Positions 11,753-23,556 of a DNA stretch of 64,000 nucleotides are shown here, piece by piece. This DNA comes from Climacium dendroides (lineage: Eukaryota; Streptophyta; Bryopsida; Hypnales; Climaciaceae), in NCBI GenBank assembly GCA_950106755.1, contig OX467086.1, forward strand, positions 13,534,001 through 13,598,000, given 5' to 3'. A model generated the notes under the pieces. That model was not told the DNA's origin. It did no database searches and saw nothing but the letters and a program-made list of their open reading frames with translations. The first letter of the stretch is position 1. The number at the start of each line of letters is the position of its first letter. The position numbers were made by a program, and so were the translations under genes.

Positions 11753-13147
11753 CTACTTAAAGGAACTTAACTTAGAGTGTACAATTTGTTGCACACCACG
11801 CACTCTACTGGCTAAAGGAATACATGTGGTAGCTACCATATGATGTAATTTTTTCAACCTCCGAACAAGTCTTTCATTCACTTGAACGGAAGTTCCAATC
11901 CTTGTAAACTCAGGACTTGTAATAGAAGGAATAGTGCAATGAAAATCAGTCTTTGATCGCTAGAGGATCTCAACAACTCCATCACAAGCACTAAAATCTA
12001 CAGACATTTTGTAACTTCCAAGTAGAAATTGACCTCCTTCACATTGAAAGCCAGATTTTAAGGAAGCTAATTTACCACAATCATTATGAACGGGAGCCCA
12101 CAAACCATATGTGTAGGAGTTGAAATCCTGGTCTGTATGGAAATGATTACAGAAATCAAATATCGTATATGTCAAATTACTGCAAAACGCTTGCTGGTCC
12201 TTGTGAGATTTATCAAACTCCAACTGTGCAAGAGTAGGTACATCCACTGCTGCTACTTCATCTTGAGTATTTTGGAAAAGGATTGGAGTCAAAGCGTTGA
12301 ATTTAGTATTGTAGAAGGAAGAGATCCATGACACGAACTTTTGATCAAGTTTCCACTTCTTGATACTTGAAGCATCTTTCTGCATCTTAGGGTTGGGAAC
12401 ATATCTTCCAAAACTAAGACCACCATCTGTACCTAAAATTACAAGAGAATGATAATCAGTATTGTGTAGAATTTCCAATATTATATGTGTATAGAATCTA
12501 TTACAGAAAGCAAAATAGTTAAAAAGCAATCATATTAGTTATTGTCCAAAGAAGTGAAGAAATTAGGCATACCTGGCCTCCAACCCAATGCATACATTTT
12601 TCCACCTCGTTTAGCACTATTTCCCTTAATTTCACTTGCACCACATTTGAGATGAAGAAGAGTTGTTGTCAACTTCTCAAAATCAGCAAATTGTTTTTTT
12701 GACATTTCAATAAATGGAGTGAAACAAACTACAAGTACTATATTCTTGGATTTCTTGTCTTGTACAACAACAAGATTCTGATGGAGACGTGTAAAGTCTT
12801 TTGGGATAGAAGTGTAAAAGGTTCCTTCCAAATTTTGATGACAGTGATTCCGTTGCATCACAAAAGCACCTACAAGAGAATTTTTATGGTTTGTCATTAT
12901 TTTCCAAGATGACATAAGGAAAAGAAAATGAAAAGTTGAAAAGATTCTAAGAAATAATCAAACATATATAATCAAAGTGCATGCTAACAAAAAAAAATAT
13001 TGTTTATTGAAACAAAATCTACTGTGGAAACATGTACCTTGAACACTTGTTTGTACCAGTTGAAATTCCCGAGTGAGTTTGGCTTTCTTGCAAGCTCTTG
13101 AAGATCGGATTTGTTCCATTTTATATTTTATACTTCCTTTACCTTTC
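11753..13147 (-). pseudogene. Tet-like (TET/JBP-type) 2OG-Fe(II) dioxygenase gene with one in-frame stop
   Basis: Three exons read in phase on the minus strand: 13147-13038, 12869-12573 and 12432-11753, with GT-AG borders (donors GTACATG and GTATGCC; acceptors TTGTAG and TTTTAG). Exon 2 encodes FYTSIPKDF, then LVVCFTPF and GGKMYALGWRPG. Exon 3 continues TDGGLSFGRYVPN, NHFHTDQDFN, YTYGLWAPV, CEGGQFLLGSYKMSVDF, CDGVVEIL, a TAG at 11960-11962, then FHCTIPS and FTRIGTSVQVNERL. The HTD, FH and FTR positions match the HxD...H...R iron and 2-oxoglutarate ligands. The order of conserved blocks resembles the Tet-like oxygenases described in fungi, where they accompany transposons; such enzymes oxidise 5-methylcytosine. 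Angiosperms lack TET enzymes, so the gene is unexpected. The TAG stands where relatives have Trp. The 5' end is not found; more exons probably lie upstream. The family call rests on recalled motif similarity. Confidence 0.55.
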
Positions 13148-15738
13148 CTGACAAAAGTAAACATTACACACATTACAAAGTGTAATAACAAAAGTGGAGC
13201 ACTGTATAGTTCAACTTCAAAAAGAAACTTACAAATCTAAGAAAAAAAATACATTTTAGTGTACAAAAGCACATATTACTTGTATTCTGTATCAAAATGT
13301 GCATTTAAAATGGAAAGTAAAGTATGAAAGTTGTAGAATCACTTCTTCTTAAAGAAGGACAATAGTAACACAAAATTAAAAAGAAACTAATGGCTTTAGG
13401 GTTTAGTGTTTTAAAGTCAGTATATTCTAAAGAATATAAGAAAAAAATATGCAAATATATTACTTTCATGGCAGAAACTGGGATTGTACAAGTCCAATGA
13501 ACAAGTTGGAAATGACATGCAGGCCAATTGTCTTCTTGTCAATAACTAACCCAATTCAAAAGAAAATACTTAGTTTCCACAACATGTAAGCTAATTGCTT
13601 TTTTGCTTTTAGAAAAAAAAACATAGGTAAGCAAATCACTTGGAAACTAAATTGTATATGGAAATGATAAAGAAAAAACCAACAATTCTTGGATTTGCAT
13701 ATAATTATTATAAAGTAAAAACAACAAATACATAAAGCACAAAAAGGAGTAAAACCAAAAAAATGAAGGATAATTCACAACAAAATAATTCAAAATTTCC
13801 ATTACAATAAATTATGATTCTTTCAATATCAAAATTCAACCTTAAACCCAAATACAAAAATGCAATCTTAATAAATTGTGAAAACACTAAAAGGGAAAAA
13901 TTGCAAGTGGTTTTCAAGCAATTTCAATAGTAGAGATTAAATTTTCAACACCAAACATCTCTATGGATTCAAATCTCACCCTAAAGCTCAATAAAGTGGA
14001 TGATTACAAGCTCATACTTAGAAGATTAGCTTGACTATAGTAACTCTCTCTTCAATATGGACAATTACAAAAACTTGTAATGTGCACTAGCAATTTTTGA
14101 GAAATTCGGGAGATTTCTTCTTTCGTTTTTAGCAGCTCCGGGCTCTACTTTCTATAAATTTTCTGTAAATTTTTCTCGTAGAAAGGAAGAGTTGAAATCT
14201 GGTTTGTAAATTATTTGCAGCATGTGCAGTTTGCAGGACCCTAATGTACATCAATGGATTTGACAAAGAGACGATCTTTTCTTTTGCTTTTTCGACACAA
14301 ATGAAGAATGAAGTTACCATAAGAAGCCATTTCGTTGCTTGCCCCAACCAATATTTGCTGACATCACTTGATTCCTCGAACCTATTGTCCTTAATCCCTA
14401 ATCTCGCTTCATGGAGCTTCAAGATGTTGAAAAAACTCCTGGATTTTAGAAAATGATGTATATTAAAAAAATTGAAATTTTGTACAATCCAATCATCCAG
14501 TTCGGTTAGTTTTGGCTTTCAATTCTTTTTTCTTGGAAATGTCAACAAATTTGAGAGAAGTTCATATTTTTTTAATTTCGTAGGTACAGAATTTCTATAT
14601 TAGCCTTAGATTATGAAAGAAATTTTTGCGAGAGAAACAAAGCATTATTCATCTTTTTATTGATGTTTCTATTCTAGAAGTTGCATTCTTTGCAAACAAA
14701 GCTCATCAATCATCCAACATTGTTACAATCTATAAATCCTATGGATAATATTTTCTACAATTATTTCCAAGAATACTAACAGTTGGTGCTTGCTATGCTA
14801 CACACTTATTATAAGAATTTTATAAGAATTTTTATGTATTAGATAAAATACAGAACAAAAATTTCAATAAATCTTCAAATAAAAGTTATGAAATTCTTTG
14901 TATGATTTTGAAAAAATTAAACATATATTGAAATGCATAGTACAAATTTATTGAATGATGAATGAAATATATGCAATGGTGGAAACTATTGAAGATACAC
15001 ATACATTATAATGCATGAGAAATTTGTCTCAATTGTTACAAACAATGGCAATCCAAATTGAAGAATTGAAAAAGAAGAACTTGTGAATCTCAAGAACTTA
15101 ATAAACATTTTAATTGTTGTAAAATCCAAAATCACTTCAATTGATTAAATTTTTTAAAATCATGTGGTAGTAGCAATAAAAAATTAAAATCATGAAAGCT
15201 GAAAACTCACAAAAGTACTAAATCATGGAAGTGTAAAGCCAAGAGAAGCAATGGAATTGCTACTTCTAATATATCACCCAGTGCATCTTCTTTAATATCA
15301 CCTTAATACTAACAACTACTTTATTTCTATAATATCATCCTTTGTACAAAGTGATATTATAGAGGTGTTGTGAATTGCTACTCTATTATAATTTCTATGA
15401 AAGCATGATTGACAATATTTTTACGAAATATTTCGAAAAATTATGTTAAAGAGTAATTGAAATCATTATCATGCATTCTATCAAATATATCAAAATTTTA
15501 CTAATATGAAATACAATGAATGTGTATTATAACAAGTATCCACTCCTACTATTAATGGTAGCATTTGTGATATTACAGGGGAAGTTATGATTTCTGTAAT
15601 ATGACTAGATAAAGTATTCTTCACTTCTAAATGCTTAAAACCAAAAAAATTCAAACTCAATTAAGTGCAAGAAAATTTCAAAGTGGGGAAATTCATTGAA
15701 AACCCCCATTGTTATAACCTTAACATGCCTTGAGGAGT
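13148..15738. other. AT-rich region upstream of the dioxygenase-like gene
   Basis: No gene is firmly supported. A minus-strand frame at 14129-14422 (97 codons, with WLGQATKWLLMVTSFFICVE) could be a 5' exon of the dioxygenase-like gene, but I see no motif or clear splice link. The rest is AT-rich with short direct duplications such as TTATAAGAATTT near 14,810. Confidence 0.35.
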
Positions 15739-15742
15739 TTAA

Positions 15743-16695
15743 CCCCTGAAGGACCGAACTGCATTTTTTGGCAATATAGAAATTTTGGGCAGCTCACCAC
15801 AAATGGAGTTTTTATTCTATTTTGCTGAAATTTTAACACAACATGTGTCCAAGGAGTATCTTTAAGGCCCAACAATTTTCATAACATTTGACTACATGGT
15901 TCAAAAGTTATTGTATAATATGTAACTTTCTATGGTTGGCAGGCAGCTTGGGCAGAAAAAAAAACTTCTTTACAAATTAATTTTTTTAGAAATTAAAATT
16001 TGAAATTGGTTTTTTAGATTTATATAAACTTGAAAAGCTTTTAATCGTCCCATGTAGATCAGTGAGTCAAAAAATATGAATTGTTTTAGTTTGTGGGAGT
16101 TTGTGGGTTGTCATTGAATCTGTACTCCAAAATAAACTTTGAAGTCCTTTATATTTAAATGAATTTTCAATATTTTTTGGAAAAAATAAAAACATTGGGT
16201 GTAGATTCTTTATTACGACATTACTACCATCGAGATTGACATTTTTCAATTCCATAAATAAATTGTTAACAAATTAGTATTTTGAATCATTTTCTACTCC
16301 TTTCTATGTACTATTTTTTTCTAGATGTTGTATAATTCCAAATGACTTGAAATTTTTCTAGTGTATAGCCAACTTGACTTGAAGAATGATTCCTTAGAGG
16401 AACAACCGTTTTGGACATTTTTTCATAAAATGTGACCTCTTGAAGTTGAGTTGCCCTGATTTTTATAGGACCAAAAAATGGAAATTTGTCACTTTAGATG
16501 CTAATATATTGCAATCTATGCAGTGGAAAATTTTGAAATTTTTTCCACATGTTCTAAAAAAATATAACTACAAGATCCTACGGTTACATATGTCCAAAAA
16601 TATATTTTCTTAAAAATTTGATACTTACACTAGAAATGGCAGATTGGTAGTTTTGGAGCAATTTTGATGAAAACACAGTTTAAAACATTTAGGGG
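15743..16695. mobile_element. Complete TTAA-type (piggyBac-like) MITE, 953 bp
   Basis: The left end reads TTAA|CCCCTGAAGGAC and the right end ACATTTAGGGG|TTGA, an imperfect terminal inverted repeat beginning CCCC. The flanking tetranucleotide is TTAA on the left and TTGA on the right (one change). There is no transposase frame inside. The left half recurs at 10.5, 36.6 and (inverted) 39.4 kb, and the right half at 22.7 and 61.1 kb and (inverted) at the right edge. TTAA targets with CCC-starting ends are characteristic of piggyBac transposons; the assignment is inferred from the ends only. Confidence 0.65.
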
Positions 16696-16699
16696 TTGA

Positions 16700-18124
16700 C
16701 AACTTAGTTTTTAATTGCATTTAGTAGACATTCATAATTACATGCAATTAACAACAAATGAATGCTTCTTACCATGTCCTAACGTTTGCACTTGTTTTCG
16801 AGCGTCTTCTTTTTATTATGTTGTAGTTATACAGGTTCTATGCTCTCACAAACACAACATCCGTACATGTTGTTCCTTTAGAAAAATTTCAGAGGACCTG
16901 CCCTAGCCTTCTATGTTTTCCATATTAGGGCAGCATTTTCTTTGGACCCACAAGCTATTTTCCGAAATTACCCAAAGTCAAAAAAAACCTAATTGCCACT
17001 GTGGTAGCGCAACATTCCTATAGATGTTACAAACTGCACGGACATGTTCTTAGACACATCTCCCGAAGCATTCACAGCATTGAAAACATGAGCTCGTTTT
17101 AACCGGCCTCTAAGCATGTTCTCCGGTACGTCCCCCGAAATTTGCCTTCAAGCAGCCAAAACTTAGACATGGCCTCCATGTTCCGTCAAACATCCTCGTC
17201 ATAGTATAACATCAAAAAAAAAACTCTTTCTTCTAGTGATATGAATATGAATAGTATTCGTCCCTTTTTTTTAAAAACATAATTATTTCAATCTTTGAAG
17301 AACCAAATTAACAGATGTGAAAGAAAAAATTAATTGCTTGCAGAAAAAGAGTACATAGCTTTGTTGAATAGTACTGACCGTACGTACATGCTTTTGTAGG
17401 CAAGTCATTACAGTGGGACGCTGTTATGGATTGCATTTTCCATAGGCACTTTGGTAAATGCTGATTCTTTAAGAATTTAAGTGTTCATGGTCAGTGAGTG
17501 GATGTTAGAGTCCTTTTTGCAATTAATCGTTGCTATGAAAACATTAATTTTGCATGACGGTGAAACACATTGGGATGGGAGAGTTGTCTAGCAAAGTCAA
17601 AGTGGTTAGTCTATTTGTAATGTTAGTAGTAGCTTCCTTAAAGTAAGCAATATAAGATATAGAACCAGAATGGTCGAAGGTACACTACGACTGAAGAACT
17701 GTGGGATTTTTTTTAGTGAACAGATTCTATAATAGAGATTAATGTGAATTTCATAGTACGATGTCAGAATGAGCATGGAGGATTTTGACGATGCGCATGT
17801 AATGCATAAATCACTAGTAACACAATTGAAAGTGGCAAAGAACTTCAGTTGGATCAAAAATGAGCTGAGTATTTTTGGTTCAGGAGCATGTGTCCAATGT
17901 CCAAAGCATTATTGTAAACTACTTGCATGAATTGCGATAAGATAATGTCAATGCATAGAATTATCATGTGAATAGAATCATGTGAACGGAAACGCATGTG
18001 TGGAGGTCATAGAGGGGCAACTGTAAAAGGAGATTGGAATTCGATCTTGTGTATAATACTGAACAGATGAGACCATTAGCAATTAAAGCATGTCTTGTGG
18101 ATTTTTGCAAGGTCTTCTTTGCAG
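16700..18124. other. Spacer before CACTA copy 2, no gene
   Basis: No coding frame is supported. The region 16,900-17,215 is locally less AT-rich and contains two similar short phrases (CATCTCCCGAAG and CGTCCCCCGAAA). The Tnp2 core that should precede copy 2 is missing, so copy 2 is 5'-truncated or its 5' part is unrecognisable. Confidence 0.35.
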
Positions 18125-18999
18125 ACACACGCTTGACGTCATGCATTGTGAGAAGGATATATGAGAGACTCTTTTGAAGTTTCTATTGGGGGAAAATGAC
18201 AAACAGTAGTGAGGCTAGATTTGGAAGAGCGTCATCTTTGAAATCATCTTTGGCTGAAAGAGACGTCTCTAGGGAGCAACAAATTCTTCATTCCAGATGT
18301 AGAGTATGTTCTCTCTCCCGCTAACAAGGCCACTTTCATACAGACTTTGAGGTCCCTAAAAACTCCGAGCCAGTACGTGTCAAATATTAGACAGAAAATA
18401 GATAAGGGGAAGCTAAGGGACGTAAATCACATGATTTTCATGTCATTATGCAATAGATTTTGCCTTTGTGCGTTAAAAACATAAAGAATCAAGAACTTGC
18501 ATCCGCTATCATTAGATTAAGTAGGATTTTTCAGAGAATTTGCGATAAGGTAATTAGCAAGGACTCGAAAAACCAATTGTTGGAAGATGTAGCTGAGACG
18601 ATGGTGTTATTGGAAAAGCAGCTACCACCAATAGCATTCAATATTATGTTGCATTTGCCGTACTACATAGTGCAAGAGGTTTTCATTTGCGGTCTAGTTC
18701 AAAAACGTTGGATGTATCTTTTTGAGTGATATTACAAGGAACTAAAAAGTTATGTGAGAAACTATGCCAAACCTGAAGGTAGTATGGCAGCAAGCTACGA
18801 GGTGGAAGAAGCTGCAGGATACGTCACAGAGTACATGCTCAATTACAGTGCCACATGCTCTAGGGTGTGGGACTCAGAGGAGGATTCCAAAATGATAGAC
18901 AAAATCTTGGAAGGCCGTGGTATCACGAGGGCACTGACAAACGAGCGCAGAGAGCTTTTTCACAATTTTGTTATAGACTCATCGGGATTCTATAAATAG
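18125..18999 (+). pseudogene. CACTA Tnp2 C-terminal part with DUF4218, decayed copy 2
   Basis: After a TTTGCAG acceptor the sequence resumes the Tnp2 C-terminus at LDVMHCEKD, exactly where copy 1 has an exon border. Frameshifts and stops follow, with recognisable pieces (VLSPANKATFIQTLRSLKTPSQYV). The DUF4218 frame begins at about 18,455 (ILPLCVKN) and contains IIRLSRIFQRICDK, MLHLPYYIVQEVFICG and KRWMYLFE. A TGA then replaces the Arg codon that is CGA in copy 1 (ERYM). The frame resumes with YYKELKSYVRNYAKPEGS and YMLNYSATCSRVWDSEED. The intron present in copy 1 before ILPI is absent here; the junction codon is TAG instead of CAG. The copy is clearly non-functional. Confidence 0.8.
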
Positions 19000-19426
19000 T
19001 ATCGTCAGTAAGTGAATCATGTTTCATTATGTCTTCTTGTTTTTTAGTGTGCATATACTAAAAAAATAGAAACACATGCAGGCATTGTATAAGTGAACTT
19101 CATAAGGAACAGTAAGACTTCATCAAGTTCAAAGGTGGTTAGCATAAGAAAAACATGACAATGTAGACAATCCAAAAAAAGTAGTTTGCTGAAGACAAAG
19201 CCAATTGCTTTTCTATGATTTTGATCAAAGTTAAGCATTTTAAATGATTAGTGCGCTTGCAATATGTAATGTTGAGGAAGAGAAGGGTCAGGCAAGGGAG
19301 ACCTTGATGAAGTTCGTGGAATGTGGAACTTGGAAGTTTGTTGTGCATAGAAGCATGTGGTTGCAGTAAGATGGATTGCACGTAATTGAATTCGTGTTTG
19401 CAGGGGATGCCAGAATCTCAGAAGTA

Positions 19427-20985
19427 GGAATTACGTAGCCCACTATCTTTCAATCATGCATGGCACAGAAATGCGCTTTGTAGAGCAATGTGGGCATTAT
19501 TTGTTAAGTTGATGTAGGATGGCCACCTTTTTTGAAAAAACGAATGTCATGTACAATACACTTACATGTAGATGTCATTGCAAATTCCAAGCACGTCTGA
19601 TTCAAGTTATGAACATGCATAGGTGAGGTTGTTTGTATATGCTTGGAAAGTTAGTCATTGATAGAGTAAGTCCGTTCTTTTAGGTGGCAGCTTTTGTCAC
19701 AGAAAATGTTGGGCACCTAATTGTCGTTTAATTCCAGGTTCGATTATTGTATGTTTCAAAGGTCAGTATGCAAAGGTGGATTCGAATGAAACGGACTAGT
19801 GCGGCATCAGTGAAGTCTGGAAGTACGAGTCCACTGGAAAATGTATCTGCTTATAATGAAGTAGAAGCTCATAAGAAGTATAAAATCTCCATGTTTAAGA
19901 AGGTTGTTTCACGTCCTGCAAACGATATTCGCAGCCAAAGGACCACAGAGACAAGCAGAGGAGGATCTGGCGTAGGCGACATCTGCAGAGATATGGCAAG
20001 AAGGGGACCCCCTATCCAAGTAATTTATGTAAGTTTTCTTCTTTTGCAAATTGGTTTGAAGAAGTCGTTGAGGCGGAATTACTGGCGGAGATGAGGTTCT
20101 TGACATAGTAATGGACATTTCAATTCCACCGAATGTAAAATGTAAAAAATTCAGGAGCATGTGGGCGTTTGGCTCCCATTTTCGAGTGGCAAGTTACGAA
20201 AAGAGGTTGGCAAGTCAAGACTCTGGTGTGGCGGCCACTTTCATTAGACCCTGGCGGGCGAGTACAAGGGACCGAAACCTCATAGAAGCAGACGTTGAGT
20301 ATATAGGGGAATTGGAGGAAATTGTAGAGTTGGATTACGCCGGACATGTGTTGTAGTCTTGGTGTGTCGGTGGGTTTGAGCAATCTACCATGGACCTAAC
20401 ACAACTGTGAAGAAGGACAAATGGGGTTACACGCTTGCAAATTTCCAATCATGTGAACGTTTTGGGAAGGAATCATTTGCGTTTCCTAAGCATTGCCAGC
20501 ATGTATTTTATAGTGATGCAATAGAAATGCTAGGTTAGAGAGTTGTTTTACGACCAGATGTTCGAGGTCGACGAGTTGATAATGTTAGTGAGGACACCAA
20601 CAATTCCTTCTTATTCTCGAGAGGGGATGACATTGATTATGAAGGTCTTTGGCCTCCTGCAAACATATCAGAGGACATGCCTGAACAATCGACAACACAC
20701 TATAAGAAAACTGTGTCTGTCGCGACATCGCAATTTGGACACCCGGACATCGCGCATGATGCGTTCTATATCTGGACTGATGTCCAATCACTTCGTGTTG
20801 TTGTGGACATGCCAAAAACATGGTACGTTGCATCAGATTTGCAGGCCCAGCATCGTGATGTCCAAAAAAACATCAATCAATGGGTAACTTCAGGAGTTGA
20901 CATGTGGCTGCCATCTAGGCGCAGGAAAGCCAGAGTGTCATTTTTTCGTCCATTGCCCGTCTATGATGTGGCATTTGACGTGTAA
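19427..20985 (+). pseudogene. DUF4216 and C-terminal region of CACTA copy 2
   Basis: Homology resumes with NYVAHYLSIMHGTEMRFVEQ near 19,430. A DUF4216 block follows at 20,160-20,356 (HFRVASYEKRLASQDSGV, YIGELEEIVELDYAGHV) and continues in shifted frames (KDKWGYTLANFQSC-like, then ESFAFPKHCQHVFYSDA near 20,480). A tail frame at 20,677-20,985 reads through SQFGHPDIAHDAFYIWTDVQ and ends in a basic segment (LPSRRRKARVSFF). Several frameshifts separate the blocks. The copy has the same orientation as copy 1, 10 kb away. Confidence 0.65.
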
Positions 20986-21430
20986 TTGACATGGCATGCC
21001 ACGTCGGTGCTCACGGAATTGGTTGTCATGGCATCCACGGATGCTGACGTGGCGTTTTTGGGGGCCACTTGCTTGGTCTGCCTAGCATTTTAGGATGTCT
21101 TCTGAGACATCGTTGTGGACGTCCAGGTGTCTTAAATGACATCAGGTGAAACAGTTGTATGCTGATTGAAATGTCCATCCGAGTATGTGGAGTTTGCACA
21201 TGTGTGCTTCTTAAAGCATACCCTGTCATAGGAGATGTCTGCTTGCACAAGCTAGCACAAGTACATGCTGGGGTAGTAGATGGCTTCTTGCATTGTAGGA
21301 TGTTAGCGGCGACGTCCACTTGTTTGAATTTGATCTTCGTAGAAGGAGATGCATTTATGAACACACTTATTTTTTGGGACATCTCCTGGAACGCATGTAT
21401 GCATTGTATTGGACGTTCTAATGTTGTCAA
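20955..21430. repeat. CACTA subterminal region rich in GACGT/GATGTC words
   Basis: Downstream of copy 2 the sequence becomes rich in short direct and inverted words such as GACGTGGCATGCCACGTC, GGATGTC and GACATC. Similar words recur at 25.2-25.87 kb. Dense short repeats of this kind near the ends are typical of CACTA elements, where they serve as TnpA-binding sites; the role is inferred. Confidence 0.5.
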
Positions 21431-21445
21431 TGTAGTAATATGTTG

Positions 21446-21590
21446 TACACAATATATAATATGTCATACAAAATACACCATACAAAATATATACAACATG
21501 CCATACAAAATACACCATACAAAATACAATATATATATACAACATGCTATACAAAATATATCATACAATATGTCATACACTATATTTATC
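21446..21590. repeat. AT-rich tandem repeat, unit about CATACAAAATACAC
   Basis: The words CATACAAAATACACC, ATATACAACATGC and ATACAAAATAT alternate about eight times with small variations. It is a short, imperfect minisatellite without coding potential. Confidence 0.75.
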
Positions 21591-22059
21591 AAGTATATTG
21601 AATGGCTCAAAAATCTACTTATTAACTAATGAAAAGACAAGCCTTTTATACTAGTGGGGTGTAGGAGGCATGAAAAACAATATGGGATATACAAAACTAA
21701 AATATGAGCAGCAACATAAATACAATGATGTCTGAAATGATGTTTTAAAAAACATTTACATGTATTAGTTATGTTTTTTTCGACGTCATTGTAAACATTC
21801 AAAAGAACATCTGTAGTATGAAATTAGACATTCACATCAATGTTGTTTTAAACATTTGCTTCAACAATTTCTAAATTATCTACAAATTTTATTTGTTATT
21901 TATGATGTCATGATGAACATTTGCATGTCATTTCCAACATATATGGGGATGTCTCCTTGAACATTTAATTGATAAAGTCACATCTATTAAATTTAGGTTG
22001 TTTGCAACATCAACTTCAATATAGTATGACACAACAATATATCCAACATGGAATTCCAA

Positions 22060-22704
22060 TTGTAGATTATATTTTTGTCTATCTAGAAAGCTCTGATTCA
22101 TTTCATTTGGATTTGTTATGAGAAAGTTATAGACATTTTTGTTTTTTAGGCAATTAGAGCATCTTCTTGAAAAAATCAAAAAAACAACTTGTTGGATGCA
22201 TTTCTGAATGCAATTTTTACAATTTTTCAAAATAAAAATTTCACGTCGTTTAGTTTACTTGCTAGAACAATCTCACCATTGGGATTAGTGCATTTTAATT
22301 CCATCTAAAATTTATTAATATTTAAGATTTTCCTTCTATCTCATATCTACTTCTACTTAACAATTTTCTTAAGAATGAAATTTAAGTCTTTTAATTTTTA
22401 ATTTATTTTCCTAAACTCTCAACTCAATTTTCTACTATAAATATTTAAATCTCAAAACTTTGTAGTGCAAAAATTTTACAAAGTCAAAAAATCTAGTCCC
22501 TCAATGCGCTAAAAAACTTGTTTTTTCCACTTTAAATCTATGCGGTCAAAAATTTTGAAATTTTTTCTACAATTTTTTCTACTTGTTAGGTGTAAGATCC
22601 TATAGTTAGATGTGGAAAAAAATTAAAATTTCTTTTACTCTTTGCTACAAAAATGGCAATTTTCAATGTTTTCTGGCAAAAAAAAGGCCTTGGTCCTTTA
22701 AGAG
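22060..22704. mobile_element. Right part of a TTAA-type MITE
   Basis: The segment ends in GGTCCTTTAAGAG|TTAA, matching the right ends of the family with an intact TTAA flank. It aligns over roughly 650 bp with 60,437-61,124 (shared words include TTGTAGTGCAAAAA, AAAACTTGTTT and AAATGGCA). Its left end is not clear. Confidence 0.6.
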
Positions 22705-22840
22705 TTAAGATGTCAAATATCTCAAAGTCCAAGAACACTAAAAAAATCACCCCACATTAGATATGAATGATTTGAAAATAATAAGTTAAGAAGGTGAAAT
22801 AGCAATAACAATTATTAAAATTTGATGCAAAATTTATGAT

Positions 22841-22890
22841 TTTAAACTAATAAAGTTTAGAATTTAAACTAATAAAGTTTAGAGTTTAAA
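22841..22890. repeat. 22-bp tandem duplication
   Basis: The unit TTTAAACTAATAAAGTTTAG plus two bases occurs twice in a row at 22841 and 22863, followed by a partial third (TTTAAAT). Confidence 0.8.
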
Positions 22891-23051
22891 TCTTAAGTTA
22901 AAAATAAATATTTTTATATATTATAATATTGATATGATTTTGTAAACCTTTTTTTATAACAAATCCATTCATCTAATTTATATAAAATTGTTATATAAAT
23001 TAAATCTATATAACTTATAACATTTTGAAAAAAATTCTGGACATTTTTTAA

Positions 23052-23279
23052 AACATCTGATGTCCACAACAATATCTTAGATTGCATCATTGTTTTTCAT
23101 AGCACCAATATGCTGTGACTGAAATTTAGCAATGCTTTCTACAACATCAAACCAAAATCTTTGCTTTTCCAGCGTCCGTCGACGTCACATCCCAATGTTT
23201 TCTCAGACGTATGATGTTATCTTGGACATACAACGTTTTTGGCCTGACATCAGAAAAAACACAGTTTTCTTATATGGTG
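23052..23279. mobile_element. CACTA right terminus, copy A
   Basis: About 228 bp are directly repeated at 25,654-25,869. The segment ends in ACAGTTTTCTTATATGGTG, a diverged CACTA-type terminus (CACCATATAAGAAAACTG on the other strand). Sequences beyond the end differ between the two copies, which marks this as the element border. Confidence 0.6.
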
Positions 23280-23556
23280 CAGTTGGTGAATGATAGGGAC
23301 TTTGATGGCCTACAACCACTGCAACAAGTCGTGGACCCGGTGCGCCAACCAGTAGACAATGGTGGAGAGTATGTTGCCGTAGTTAGCGATGACAGGAAAC
23401 ATAGGGTGTTCACATCAATGACATGTGTTTGCAGTGCCAGCATTTTGATGTCACGTAGGACGTCTGAGAAATACAAAGCCATCAGCATGTTCATGTCTTC
23501 CAAGTAGACCCGTTGCATCTTGAATGTGCATTTTGTGGCAGAGTTTGTCTTGCTTG

